Below are positions 1 through 10,455 of a stretch of DNA of 64,000 nucleotides, piece after piece. Origin of the DNA: Oreohelix idahoensis (Eukaryota; Mollusca; Gastropoda; Stylommatophora; Oreohelicidae); contig JAMPIV010004251.1 in assembly GCA_024509875.1 (NCBI GenBank), forward strand, positions 62,001 to 126,000, written 5' to 3'. Below the pieces are notes generated by a model that was not told where the DNA came from, made no database searches, and worked only from the letters and a program-made list of their open reading frames with translations. The first letter of the stretch is position 1, and each line of letters begins with the position of its first letter. The position numbers were made by a program, and so were the translations under genes.

Positions 1-240
1 CAGTAAATCCTATTCTAGTTTTTGAAGGTTTAGCAGTAACGTTATGAAAGCTTAAGGTATTCAACAAAGAATGAATTATGATAACATGTTTATGATGAAA
101 TAAACAGATATCATCAATGTAAGTGATTAAATCCTCACTATCATTGAACAGTCTACGCATCATGCGATCAAAAGTAGCAGGAGATAGACTATTAAGTAGA
201 GAAACTACAAAGACAGATGCTCCGCATAGCAAAGAGCATT
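1..240 (-). pseudogene. Ty3/gypsy reverse transcriptase fragment
   Basis: The minus strand encodes a fingers/palm piece of a Ty3/gypsy RT. A PATFDRMMRR block is followed by the catalytic box TYIDDICLF and then by NVTAKPSKTRIGFT. The same blocks occur in the larger LTR element of this window (VTFVRMMRRI, AYLDDICLF, NLTAKPSKAFIGFS), so it is probably the same or a sister lineage. The reading frame runs off the left edge, so RNase H may lie outside. Upstream (above about 240) the RT homology ends abruptly without the earlier RT motifs, so this is a broken copy. No LTR is visible beside it. Confidence 0.8.
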
Positions 241-283
241 AAAAATAGTCAAAGTCAAGTCACAATATACCCAAGAATGACCT

Positions 284-545
284 CTAAAATCTATGTGTTG
301 TTGATTTATGCAGCAATTTTAAATCAAGACAATAGTCTCGAAAGTAAACTCCGTTGTCACGCTCCACAACCCTGCATGCATCAATATCTGAATAAAAATA
401 AATAAGTGTATCCCTATCACTGAAACTGCTGAAAGGCAAAAGACGTACACATTTGACGTCAGCAATAAACTGGAAAAATTCACCCAGTTCCTGCCATGTA
501 GTGCCTGGTGGGAGATTACGCACTAGAACGGTGCATGAGCCAACA
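284..545 (-). pseudogene. RRM-like RNA-binding domain remnant
   Basis: The minus strand carries an RRM-like fold signature. The RNP2-like strand is TVLVRNLPPG, followed by a helix (TWQELGEFFQF), a beta strand with VKCVRLLPF, and an RNP1-like strand LIYFYSDIDACRVV. It extends a few codons upstream of the first Met (residues VGSC), so this is not a natural start. It lies downstream of a coiled-coil/Ser-rich remnant on the same strand (659-1345), so both may derive from one gene or from an ORF1-type LINE protein, where coiled coil and RRM occur in this order. No adjoining LINE RT proves that. Assignment rests on motif shape only. Confidence 0.45.
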
Positions 546-658
546 CCTTTAGTGACATGAGAACCATGGACATTTTTTCTTTCTCATGCATGTCATATCT
601 TTATTATAAGCTGTATCATACTGGCTGGACTGAGCATGATACATAATCTCATTTGAGG

Positions 659-1345
659 CTATAGGCATGGAGCATGTCGTAGCAGACAGCTTAATAGGTA
701 TAGATATGCATTTCTTCCTGATGTACTGGTATTAGTTTGACTAGGTAAATTTTTATCATCTTTATCAGTACCATTAAGTGTCACACCATGACTCTTATGA
801 CCAACCTTTATGTCACTACTGACAACCTCATCTACACTTTTACCAGTAGATGGACTGTGAGCATGTCTCCATGACTTACTCCCAGAAGAGGCAGTATTGT
901 TTTGACCAGAAACACTGGTATCAGAGTGATGTCGAGGGAGGTTGTACCTGCCTTGACATGATATTTTTACTTTTTCAGGTCGTGCTGACCTGTTTTTGTC
1001 ACATTTAGTACTACCGGCATGTTGTACAGTAGTTTTATCATAACCAATGTTGGATAATAAATTTTTTGTGTAACACCACATCCAGAAACCATTAACTCTT
1101 TTCCTTGCTTTAGCATTCTATAAATCTTTGAGTGAAATTTTTTCACTCTGCATCTTATTTGCCTCTACCAGGTTTACAATTTGACTTCTCTCCTCAATAA
1201 GTAACGCCTCACAGTTAACCACATTATCACGAGTCCAAATTTCTTGTTGACCATGCAGGCATGTTAGTTCTTGATTCTTAAGTTCAAGAACTGCGAATGT
1301 ACTCTCCAACTTTACCTCCAACATGGCTCTCTTTTGAGACTTACC
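659..1345 (-). pseudogene. Coiled-coil plus Ser/Lys-rich remnant
   Basis: Two minus-strand frames are nearly contiguous. 1345-1118 encodes a heptad-rich, Glu/Lys/Leu helix (EVKLESTFAVLELKNQEL, then EALLIEERSQIVNLVEAN). 1081-659 encodes a Ser/Thr/Lys/His-rich low-complexity stretch (GSTKCDKNRSARPEKVK) with no recognisable domain. A stop and frame change separate them, so the unit is decayed. The upstream end is cut where the plus-strand Helitron homology starts at about 1333, so its N-terminus is lost. It could be the same gene as the RRM remnant at 284-545. No function is assigned. Confidence 0.35.
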
Positions 1346-1790
1346 TTTTAAATCTGCTTTTGGCCAAAATACGATCTCATGATGATTTTGCCCTGGCCGT
1401 GGCTTCTTCAGGAATAGCTGCAGTGATGCTACAAGGTTGCAAAATGACCAATGCAACATTTAAGTTGCCACTTAATTTATGTCATGATGATCAAGGTGTG
1501 TGTAACATTTCTAAAAAAAAAAGGAGCTCCACAATAAAATTGCTACAAAAGTGTTCGCTTATTGTGTGGGATGAGAGCACAATGTCATATACAAGTTCTA
1601 TCGAAGCCCTACGTAGGAATTTGAAATATATAAGAGATGGCAATCGACGCATGGGTGGTGTGACCATATTATTTTAAGGCAATTTTAAGCAAACTTTTCA
1701 AGTTATCCCAAGAGGTACAAGGGCAGATGAAGTGCATGTGTGGTTAAAAAGATCTATTTGATCTGACGTTAAAAAACTATTCTTTTCTAA
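1333..1790 (+). pseudogene. Helitron helicase (PIF1-like) fragment
   Basis: The plus-strand frame matches the N-terminal part of the Helitron SF1/PIF1-like helicase. LLNLLLAKIRS follows the expected position of the Walker A loop (itself missing). ALAVASSGIAAVMLQG and TFKLPLNL follow, then the Walker B-like LIVWDESTMS and MGGVTILF. A TAA (1675-1677) replaces the residues just before GNFKQTFQVIPRGTRADEV, which continues in the same frame to about 1788. The ATP-binding loop is absent, the frame is interrupted, and the Rep/HUH domain is not seen. This is a dead fragment; a second Helitron piece lies at 3691-4424. Confidence 0.85.
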
Positions 1791-3315
1791 TAATATACTG
1801 GGACGACGATATGTCTCTCTTTGCAGATTCGTTGTCGGAAGTATGAAACTGATACTTGCCTGTATAAGTAGGAAAAATCAGTTTGAATAATACTCAGTAT
1901 GTATAGTTGTTCACGATACCCAAGCGTTGATTAATTCTTTTTTTCCGGGCATAATAAATTTACGAAGTAAATGTCCATCATGGTAACTAAAAATAAATAA
2001 TATTATGTTAGATCGATTTGACTCTCCTTTTCCGCAAAATGTCTAATAGAGTTTTTAACTCTTTAAATCCTTCAAGGCTATAGTAAGCTTGGAAAGGTAC
2101 GTTTAAAAGTGGGTGCACCAATCATTTTACTCCACAGTCCTAGGCCGCCCAAACCGTGTAATGGCACCAGACTGGAAATAACATATTTGAAGAACTACAT
2201 AACAGAAGACACCATTCTGAAAGTCTGCTTACCAAGAATCCCTACGATTCCCTCCGATCTGTCGTTCAGTTCTAAGAGACTCCAAGTCCCCATGAAAGTC
2301 TGTTTTTCAATGACCATTATTATAGCATAAGGTCAATTGCTCCACGTGCCGGCGTCGACTTGAGCGATGAGTGCTTCTCAAATGGGCAACTGTATGTGGA
2401 ATTTTCCCGAGTTAGCACACTGGAAAACGTAATCGTGTTGTCACCAAGTGACTGTAGTACCAATGATGTCTACAAATAAGCCCTCACTTAGTATTATAGT
2501 GCGTTTCAAAACGATCGGTCGACGATTGACTTCAAATATCTCTATTTTCCTTGCACTGATAAACATGATTATTTCATGTGGTCTTATATTTTCAATGTCC
2601 CAAAGTTTTTATAAAATTCAATGTTGCAGGTAGTGTTCTTTTCTTGCAACTGCTAATTCCTTTGATCTTTATTTAACGAAGTAATAATTTTGTCGTGGAA
2701 GAAAATAATTTACGTAAATGAAGGAAGTTGCACATTTTCGGCTTAGGCGTCTATACAATTCGAATGATAGAGGGGTTTGTTAACTGATTACTTAAACCCA
2801 AAGCGTGTATTACAGACCTAGAATACCGCAAGATACGCCTATGAACGGTAACTGAACACACCGGAAGGATCAATGTAATGTTCAAAACAGTGCGGTAGTG
2901 AGCAAACACGGGGAAAATCACGCGAAATACGTTCAAGATGTGAAATTGAAATAGCTCACAAATATGAGAGGGTAAGCCCTGTCAATACACGGTTGGACTA
3001 GAAGGTGGTCGATTTTGTATACTTTAAATAAAGAAAATTTAAAACCATAAGTTTGTTAACGAGGAAAAAAATGTCCCCCTTGGGACATAGCGATCATTAG
3101 GTCATATGCAAAGTTGCAACAATTACGATCAAGTGGTTGTAGAGATATTGAATATTAAACAGCATCAAACACTGTGAAACGCACTATAGAAGCACACATC
3201 ATCGCAATAATACAATAAAAACCAAGAACATGTGAACCGTACTAAAACAAATCGCACCAAACCCGACTTGCACCCATTCTGACTTGGACCAGGGCTAAGC
3301 TGGGTCTGACGGCTA
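1791..3315. other. Gene-free AT-rich stretch
   Basis: Only short frames without recognisable domains occur here. I see no tandem repeat, TIR or RNA gene. It lies between the two Helitron pieces, so it may be Helitron cargo or flanking DNA, but nothing in the sequence decides that. Confidence 0.5.
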
Positions 3316-3421
<106 letters not shown>

Positions 3422-3690
3422 TCTCAAAATCCATAAATCTCGCCGTTTGTACGACAGTCACAACTGTGGTTGCAACTATGGTTGAAAGTTAGACATTAAT
3501 TGTATTGTTTCCCTTATAATGTACTCTCCAGAAAATAGTAAAACTCTACGAAAAAAAGTCGGTGTAGAACCCAGTTTCATTCTGGAAATGGATTTAACTC
3601 ATCCTTTTTTTAAAAATAACCTTAAAGTGTAAGTTTTTGATTGTTTCTTCAAGACACAATTGTAATTTAAAGTATTGCAGACGTATTATT

Positions 3691-4424
3691 ATGAATCAAA
3701 ATGATCATATGGCTACAATACGAGCTGCAGATGCTACGAGGAAGAGACGATCGCGTCAATCACAACAAGCAAGCGAGATTTTATAAGAAGCAGCAATACC
3801 GCGACAACATGAAGCGACACAAAGACAAGCACATCGTCAGTCACAACGAGCAAATAATTCTGCAGAAGGGCATGAATCTCGACGCGCTGCAGAAGCTTTT
3901 CGCATTCGTCAGTTGTGAGCATTACAACGAGCAAAGGAGACTTCAGAAGAAGCAACCGAAAGTAGAGCAGCAGCTGCACGCAGTTGATTTCCCAACCGAG
4001 TTCCTTTACGAGCAGTGCCCATCAGGAATGCCACCGCATTTGCTGAAATTAAAGGTTGCTGCAATTATCATGCTTTTGCGAAATATGAACGCAAAAAAAC
4101 GGACTATTGAATGGCACGCGTTTGGTCACAAAAGTCTTGCATCGAAATTCGATTGATGCAGAATTTATCACTGGCAGTAATAAGGGAGAACGAGTCTTAA
4201 TTCCTTGCATTGACTTAGAACCGATCGAGCGCAGTTTGCCATTAAGGATGCGACGTCGTCAATTCCCAGTGATTTTAGCATTTGCAATGTCGATCAATAA
4301 GGCGAAAGGACAATCTTTTGATCACGTAGGAGTTTTCCTTCCTGAACCTGTTTTCAGACACGATCAGCTCTATATCGCCCTCACCCGTGGAACTAATCCT
4401 GAAAAGTTGAAAGTTATTTGTTAA
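3691..4424 (+). pseudogene. Internally deleted Helitron Rep/helicase gene
   Basis: The frame from the ATG at 3691 reads as the Ala/Arg/Gln-rich N-terminus typical of animal Helitron proteins (ATRKRRSRQSQQAS, QRQAHRQSQRANNS, ESRRAAEAFRIRQ), with two in-frame stops. At about 3985 the homology jumps to the C-terminal helicase (PTEFLYEQCPSGMPPHLLKL, AAIIMLLRNMN). After a frame change near 4105 it continues to the last helicase motifs (RRRQFPVILAFAMSINKAKG, YIALTRGT) and the stop at 4422-4424. The Rep HUH nuclease and most of the helicase are therefore missing. This is a non-autonomous, internally deleted copy. The Tc1/mariner-type element starts 150 bp downstream, perhaps inside the Helitron 3' end. 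Confidence 0.82.
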
Positions 4425-6197
4425 AAACACTTTTTATCAGGGTACATTCTTTGAAACAATTTCACGCATTTTCACAAAAAAATTTGTCATCAAAGAACTT
4501 TTATATTGAATTAAACAATATTTTATAAATGTATTGCAGTTTTTTATTTGCTTCCGTCATTATTGACGGGTTATTGCTATAGCACGTTTCACTAGCTTTG
4601 CCCAACTTCAAATGTAATTCATTATCTGATTAACAGTCGAACGTATTAATGCCATTTTTTGCATACGATGTTATATTGGGTTAGACCCAACAAATATATA
4701 CTTTATATCTGTGCATCTTGTCCAGTTCTCATAAACGGATGAAATCCTTTGATCTTTGTCGGCATACTAATTATTGTGTATCGAAAAAAAGAAATTTTAC
4801 CACTTCAGTCACAGATTCTGTGAATTGATTAGGCATAGGCGTGCCTACTATTACAATAATGTGGCCACCACGTTTGCATATGAATACCTGTTGAAGAAGA
4901 TTTCTTAAATGATTTGCTTGCGAGATACTCGTGACATTGTTTGTCATTGACATTTAGTGCGCTACCAAACTGGACCTTCATTGATCTAATTATTTCAATA
5001 GGTATCACCTCTTTGCGGTTCATAAATATCATAATGGAACGTTGCTCCTCAAATGTGCTTGTAAATAACGGTAAGGTCATCTTTAAAGAAATTAAACTTC
5101 ATCCGAATCATAATCAGATGTCTCTGAGAAATTGATAATCAATCTCGGTTGAATGAAGGACAAACCATCATTCTTCCAATATTCCCCTTAATCTTGTAAC
5201 ACATGGTTCTCACATTTCTTCCAATAATCCCTGGCTATATTGGAGATGGCGGCTTTTGTAAGTATTTCAACATCTTTTAATTTGAACGTTCTATTTTCTG
5301 TTGCTACCTGTTCCTTAATTTTAGCCCAGACTAATTCTATTGCGTTTAAGTGCGAATGGTAAGGAGGCAATCTTAAACATCTGTGACCATGTTCATGGAT
5401 TGCCTTGTCTATGTGAAATATCTTTGTATGCTGTGTCTTTTTTACAATTCCAAGTAATTCAGGCTTCAGGGACATTTCGTTAAATGGAATGTTGTTTTTG
5501 GTCAGCCAAATCTTTATTACATCTTTAGTACTTGATGAATTAGGAACTTTATCTTCTGGTGCCCCAACGTTGTGATATGAAGCAATGTCTATTATCAAAC
5601 ACGACGGTCTATCCAAGGAAGGAAGTACATGATTCACAATCCAATCATGAAATATCTTGCCATTCATCTCTGTATGATAATCCCTATTATCTGTGGATTT
5701 TGAAACAAATGTGAGTTCAGTATTATTTAGAAGCCCATGATGGCTGCTTCCTGCATGTGAAATTATTAGGCGCTGTCCTTTGCTGCTTGATACTAGTTTC
5801 TTAGTTGTCCCATCAGATGATTGCCATTCTCGTTCATTACTGTGGTGCGCATTGATCCAAGTTTCATCTAAATACACAAAATTATAACAATCTCTTCTCA
5901 TTTCTCTGACCTCGCGTAAATATTTGCTTCTCATTGCAACTATATGAGGCTTCTCACAAATAAGGTTTCTACCACCAACTCCTAATAGTCCTCCATAGCG
6001 TAGATTTGGAAATACCAATGTCATTATTCTTTCTTAACCAAATTTTCAATTTCCTTAAAGTCATTGCCTCATTATTGTGAAACATACTGCAAATTTCTCT
6101 GCGGATCAATTCTTTGTCAAAATTATCCACCACTCTTGGCCTATTTTTTGTGTGTAAAACACTGGAATTACAAATTTCAAATGTCACTATCCAGCGG

Positions 6198-7112
6198 AAA
6201 TCCATGGTGATATCACGAGAAGAAAGAAAACATCAGATTAAGTTGGGAGAACAGGTCCTGGAGCAGGTCGACCACTTTAAATATCTCGGAGCTATTATAG
6301 ACCGAAAGGGAGGCATCAAAGAATAGTTGGCCACTCGAAAAGCAGCAGCTGGGAGACTTTTTCAGGCTATAAATCGAGGATTCCTCAGCAAGAAAGAGGT
6401 TGGTAAGAAAACGAAGATGGCTGTATACCGCTCCACTTATGTCCCAGTCTTGACATATGGATGCGAGTCATGGGCAATGAGTACAACCCACAAAAGCCAG
6501 ATCCAAACCACAGAAATGAGGTATCTGAGGAAAGTGGTTGAAGTAACAAGAAGAGACATGGTCCACAACCAGACGATCCGTCAAGGCCTAAAATCCCACC
6601 CGCTGCAGACCCAAATAGAACAGTCCCAACTAAGATGGTTTGTCCATGTCTGCAGAATGGGAGAAGATCGGCTACCACGACAAGCATGGGAAACAAAGAG
6701 CCAGGGATCCAGACCTCCAGGACGACCCAGAGTCCGCTGATAGGACAACATTAGACAATCTTTGAAGGACCGAGGACTAGAATGGAACCAGGCCAGGAAG
6801 AAGACAGCAAATAGAATGATCTGGCGCTCTCTCTTCCAAATTAATATTAGACAAACATAACTAGGCGGAGTTGTCGTACGGAAGGTACGGGGTTCGAACC
6901 CTGGGTAAGCCACTCACGTCTGTTGTTTTTCTGTTGTCCAAGTGTTCTACTTCTTTATTTCTTACGAGTGCCTGAAAACATACCTTTATGTTTGTCTAAT
7001 ATTAATTTACTGTTTACAGGCCTCGGGTTTCCCTTCCTTATGTGTTATTTATGTTCTCTCTTCCAAACCTCTACACCTCACGGTAGAAGGGGAACGACTA
7101 AGTAAGTAAGTG
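6198..7112 (+). mobile_element. 5'-truncated RTE-like LINE with TSD ctatccagcgg
   Basis: An 11-bp direct repeat, ctatccagcgg, flanks the insertion (6187-6197 and 7113-7123). The element starts inside the RT C-terminal part (KSMVISREER, then LGEQVLEQVDHFKYLGA, YRSTYVPVLTYGCESWAM, LRWFVHVCRMGEDRLP, GRPRVRW). It continues to the 3' end with a tail of (taag) units, as usual for RTE-type LINEs. One stop (TAG at 6325-6327) breaks the frame. The same family occurs at 12610-15606 (minus), 15611-17180 (plus) and as a 3' scrap at 19010-19082. Another retroposon sits in its 3' UTR (6841-7054). Confidence 0.9.
6841..7054 (+). mobile_element. tRNA-related SINE-like retroposon, 13-bp TSD
   Basis: A perfect 13-bp direct repeat, tctctcttccaaa (6828-6840 and 7055-7067), flanks this insertion in the LINE 3' UTR. 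The body contains a perfect Pol III B box (ggttcgaaccc, near 6891-6901) and the tail cttccttatgtgttattt. Two fuller copies lie at 29278-29678 and 29745-30145 on the minus strand. This copy is 5' truncated, and its first 19-22 nt (6838-6859) are the inverted complement of 6987-7008, as expected from 5' inversion during target-primed reverse transcription. Confidence 0.8.
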
Positions 7113-7123
7113 CTATCCAGCGG

Positions 7124-7657
7124 TGCAATGATCGTTTGCTTATCCGCAAGGCATTAATAGTCCTCTTTTGTGGGTTTGAAATAGAATGATATAATTTTCC
7201 TCGAGTAGCTTCATTGCAGAAATACTTAAAAATCCTATTTGTGATTTGCTGTAATGTCATAAAATGTACTCGCAGACTCATTTTTCTTACTTAACCAAAC
7301 AATACTTTTTGTAGACACGCCACTGATTGACAATGTGTGCGTAACACCGGAAATAAACTGTTTTATGTTCAAGAAGTGCAATTTCACGCAATTTCAAGCT
7401 AAAATCTTTTCGATTGCTCGATAAACAGAAAATGTGCAAATGAGGACGTATAATTAACTGTAGACATTTCAATATGTGTGCGTGTGATGTGTGTTGGCAA
7501 GTAGGATTTTATATTATATCGCAAAGAAACGAAAATTGAAACCAATGGCCGCATTTTTAAATTATAAATTTAATTCATAGGGTCTATACCATTTCAAATT
7601 CACACACAAAATTTCACTTATATGCGTTATATATTCGCTGAGATATAGCATTTTGAT
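7124..7657. other. Right arm of the TIR element
   Basis: Apart from the transposase N-terminus (7124-7281, minus) this arm holds no other coding region. It presumably contains the transposase promoter and subterminal sequence leading to the right TIR. No binding-site repeats are obvious. Confidence 0.4.
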
Positions 7658-7902
7658 GTTGGGCAAAGCTAGTGAAACGTGCTATAGTATTCCCATTCCC
7701 AAATAACATAATTACCGTTGTATGTTACGTCGGTCGGTCACACTCAAAATAGTAACTCCTGCCAGAAAAAAAAGTGTGCAACGCACGGTGTGCAACTTGC
7801 GCGGCGTAAGTGTTATATTAATGGTCTTGATCCTTGATACGGGTGGATTTCGCTGCCTTCCAATACCACCCCTATCGACACCAAGTATTCTTATAGATGT
7901 AG

Positions 7903-8433
7903 TGTAGGGTGTCTTATCTGGTTTTTGCTGTTGCTGTGTGTATTGTAGTTCAGCAGTCCACAGGGTACAGCACAGGCAAAATGACATGGAAAGTCATAAA
8001 GATGGTAACTGCTCTTGACGTTTTTTTTTAATCATTTATTGCACGCCACAATGACAGTCACGTTACATACTTCATAAACATCACAGTTCAACGAATTTAG
8101 CATTCAACATGATATTGGTGCCAACTGCTAGTCATGTAGGATCCAACTCTCATCAGTCATAGAGTAAACAATAGTTCAGTGGATACAGTGTCATAAAGTT
8201 TTGGTTCATGGATCAGTATAATATGATATGGCATAGATCTGGATACCTAATGTTTATAAATATCAATCCTGCAACAGTGTCAGCTGTATATCATCAGTGT
8301 ACATCAAATAATAATAATTACTCCTCCCCTGATGCTGGCAGAACAGATGTACAAAATAAATCCATTATCGTCCGCACGAGAATTGCATACACAGGAGTAC
8401 AGGTCAAACTAACCTTTATAACATTCCTAAGTC
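7903..8433 (-). repeat. 3' LTR, distal half (U5 side)
   Basis: This is near-identical to 28238-28766 of the 5' LTR, with single-base changes such as ctgttg/ttgttg. It begins tgtagggtgtcttatctgg on the plus strand. It breaks off exactly at cctaagtc, where the 76-bp TIR begins, and the rest of the LTR resumes at 20407. Confidence 0.93.
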
Positions 8434-8509
8434 GGCTCTCCTCCGAATAGCGGTCCCAAATGAATCAATACGATTTGTGTTAGAAAATATCCCTTACAGG
8501 GCCTCATTT
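8434..8509 (+). repeat. Left 76-bp terminal inverted repeat
   Basis: Exact inverted copy of 20331-20406. The complementarity stops at catttg (inside), where the two arms diverge completely. Confidence 0.97.
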
Positions 8510-8514
8510 GGTAA

Positions 8515-8608
8515 TGCCGGTTCAGGGGCGACATGAAATGGGGGGAAAAAATATCTAAACATGCCGGTTCATGGGCGACCTAAAAAGGGGAGAAAAAAAA
8601 TCTAAAAT
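8515..8608. repeat. Two-copy ~46-bp tandem repeat inside the left TIR
   Basis: tgccggttcaggggcgac is repeated as tgccggttcatgggcgac, each followed by an A/G-rich run. Subterminal repeats next to a TIR can be transposase binding sites; that role is inference. Confidence 0.75.
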
Positions 8609-9009
8609 TACAAGTTTTTTCCCGCTGTAAGAAAAACCATTTCGATGTCTTCAAGGCAATAAGTAAACAAATAATGGAACTGCAGCACAGAAAATACACA
8701 ACACAACACCATTTAGTGATGAAAAGGCTAAATTACAAATAACTGATAATATATTATAATAAAACCTTTTTTTTAAAAAATTAATGAAGATAAACAGAAA
8801 TTCCGTTCAACCTCTGATGGGTTATAATTAGGATATATATTGTTTTCAATTCCAAATAATATGAACAACTGCCGACACGAGAAAGTGGCATCACATTTGA
8901 AAATAGGGATACTCACAATTGTGCTTAGGCCTATACGTTAAATAATAAAATAAAAAACAAACAAACAAACAAACAAAATCAAGAAGAAACTATGAACAAG
9001 AATAATATT
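8609..9009. other. AT-rich subterminal stretch with (aaac)n tract
   Basis: No coding potential. An (aaac)n run near 8950-8980 may be the simple-repeat tail of the minus-strand LINE that starts at about 12600. Confidence 0.45.
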
Positions 9010-9358
9010 AAAGTGGAGGGGTGTAAAGGCCTGGTGGTTCTATTTATATAACGGACTTTACCAGATATTTAATTGACTTTCATCTGTTTAAAGTCACATG
9101 CATTGTAAGAACAGCATCAGACCTTCACATTCCCAGCCACTATATATTAACATGTGTTCGTGTTAAATATTGTTTGACTATATTATGCAGTTCCCTAGGT
9201 CTGTCTATTCTCAACACCTCCTCTATATTTATAGGTAAGTTGGATGCCTGCAAATAATCCAATATTGGTATTCTCATTTGGTCATACCTCTTACACTTTA
9301 ACAAGAAATGTTCTATATTATTGTCTTGAAGACATCCTGCACAGTAAGGTTCTTCTAT

Positions 9359-10040
9359 TCAGAAATAGCCTTTTCCCAGCTGTAGTCTGAGAAGTTTCTT
9401 ATTACTGGGAATTTTCAATTCCGTAGATATCTGACATTTTCTTGTTGGAGCCTTGAACATCTTATATGCACGTCTTCCTTTCAGATTTTTATCCCACTCT
9501 GCTTTCCATTCGTCTGTTATTAAATCTTTAATTAAGCTCTTAATCTCTGATTTACTCATCCCTACATTAATTAGATTTTTATCAGATCTACCTTTCGTGG
9601 CTTCTTTATCTGCCTTTTCATTTCCTTGAAGGTATCCAGGCAATTAAGACTGAACATCCTCTGGAATATCAATTCCAGAGGATGTTCAGTCTTAATTGCC
9701 TAGATAGGAAATATCTCCTCTGCTATATCGGGTCTACTACATTCTCGTAAGTTTCTAAGTGTTTTAATTGTTCAAAGAGAGTCAGTTAAAACTGTTAATT
9801 TTTTGGGAGGGTTATTAGCGAATATTTCTACTGCTTTTAGTATTGCCACCATCTCTGCATTGAAAATGGATGTATTTTCCGTGATGCTATATTCTTTTGC
9901 CATTTTCTATAGTGGAATATATATTCCTATCGCCAATTTGACACCCTCTCCCTTGGATCCATCTGTGTACACAGTAATGCTGTCTTTTGATATTTGTAGT
10001 ATATATTTATTAGCGATGTTTTTAATATTTTCTATATAAT
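9359..10040 (-). pseudogene. LINE RNase H domain
   Basis: The minus strand shows SITVYTDGSKGEGV (first catalytic Asp), AEMVAILKAVEIF (Glu), KLTVLTDSL (second Asp) and GYLQGNEKADKEA (His/Asn-Asp region). This is the order of RNase HI active-site residues. Frame changes occur near 9907 and 9700, and a perfect palindrome lies between the second Asp and the GNEKAD box. It would remove the RNA strand during element replication. Confidence 0.8.
9638..9701. repeat. Perfect 30-bp-arm palindrome
   Basis: Arms 9638-9667 and 9672-9701 are exact reverse complements separated by atca. Only one arm corresponds to the expected RNase H coding context, so the other looks like an inverted duplication made by template switching. 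Confidence 0.95.
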
Positions 10041-10455
10041 TTGTTTTCTTAAGTATTTCTGCTAGGTGATAGTCCGTGTCTGGTTTCTTGATCTCCCAGG
10101 GCGGAATCACTGGCTTGTATTCACAACTGTTATTAATTGATGTAATTAATGTACCCAGATGGACAATTTCCTCCATACACTTCCATCCTGTAGGGTATCT
10201 TGTGGTATTCATTGGATTGGCCTGAGTTGTTAGTTGGCATCTGGTAAAAGCTGTATGTGCGGGGTGAGACTTATCTAACATAACTGTGTTCATGTAATTT
10301 AAGCATAACTTCTTTCTCCGTAATTCTAAGGGTGTAATTCCTAAAGCCACCTCTATAGCTCCCATTGATGTTGATCTGATTGCACCTGTTATTGTACATA
10401 AAGCCTGATGCTGAATTCTGTCTAATTTAATCTTGTTACTGTGTGCAGCAGAGTC

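Larger units (their letters stand above)
5188..7281 (-). pseudogene. DDE transposase split by a LINE insertion
   Basis: The coding sequence runs on the minus strand from about 7281 to 7124, skips the inserted LINE, and resumes at 6197. When one copy of the 11-bp target duplication is ignored, the frame continues through the junction at the Arg-Trp-Ile codons. The N-terminal part is a helix-turn-helix-like region (KELIRREICSMFHNNEAMT, GISKSTLWR). A frameshift near 5990 leads into the catalytic core: VYLDETWINAHH (first Asp), LIIDIASYHN (second Asp, where DNASYHN is usual) and LNAIELVWAKIKEQ (Glu). Stop at 5188. Besides the LINE and the frameshift the catalytic ORF of 278 codons is open, so decay is modest. 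It would have cut and pasted the 4577-7687 element. Confidence 0.82.
4577..7687 (-). mobile_element. Tc1/mariner-superfamily transposon (DD83E) with 30-bp TIRs
   Basis: Perfect 30-bp inverted repeats lie at 4577-4606 and 7658-7687 (ends ctatagcacgtttcactagc, reading inward). They enclose a minus-strand DDE transposase. The TA in the ctatag ends fits the TA target duplication of this superfamily. Without the LINE inserted at 6198-7112 the element would be about 2.2 kb. The spacing of the second Asp and the Glu is about 83 residues, far longer than the DD34E of classical Tc1. This matches what I know of the DD82E (Sailor-type) group; that name is from memory and moderately certain. Confidence 0.85.

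Noticed and set aside
8208..8450. 80-codon frame repeated at 28541
   Set aside because: Repeated only because it lies in both LTRs; no protein signature.
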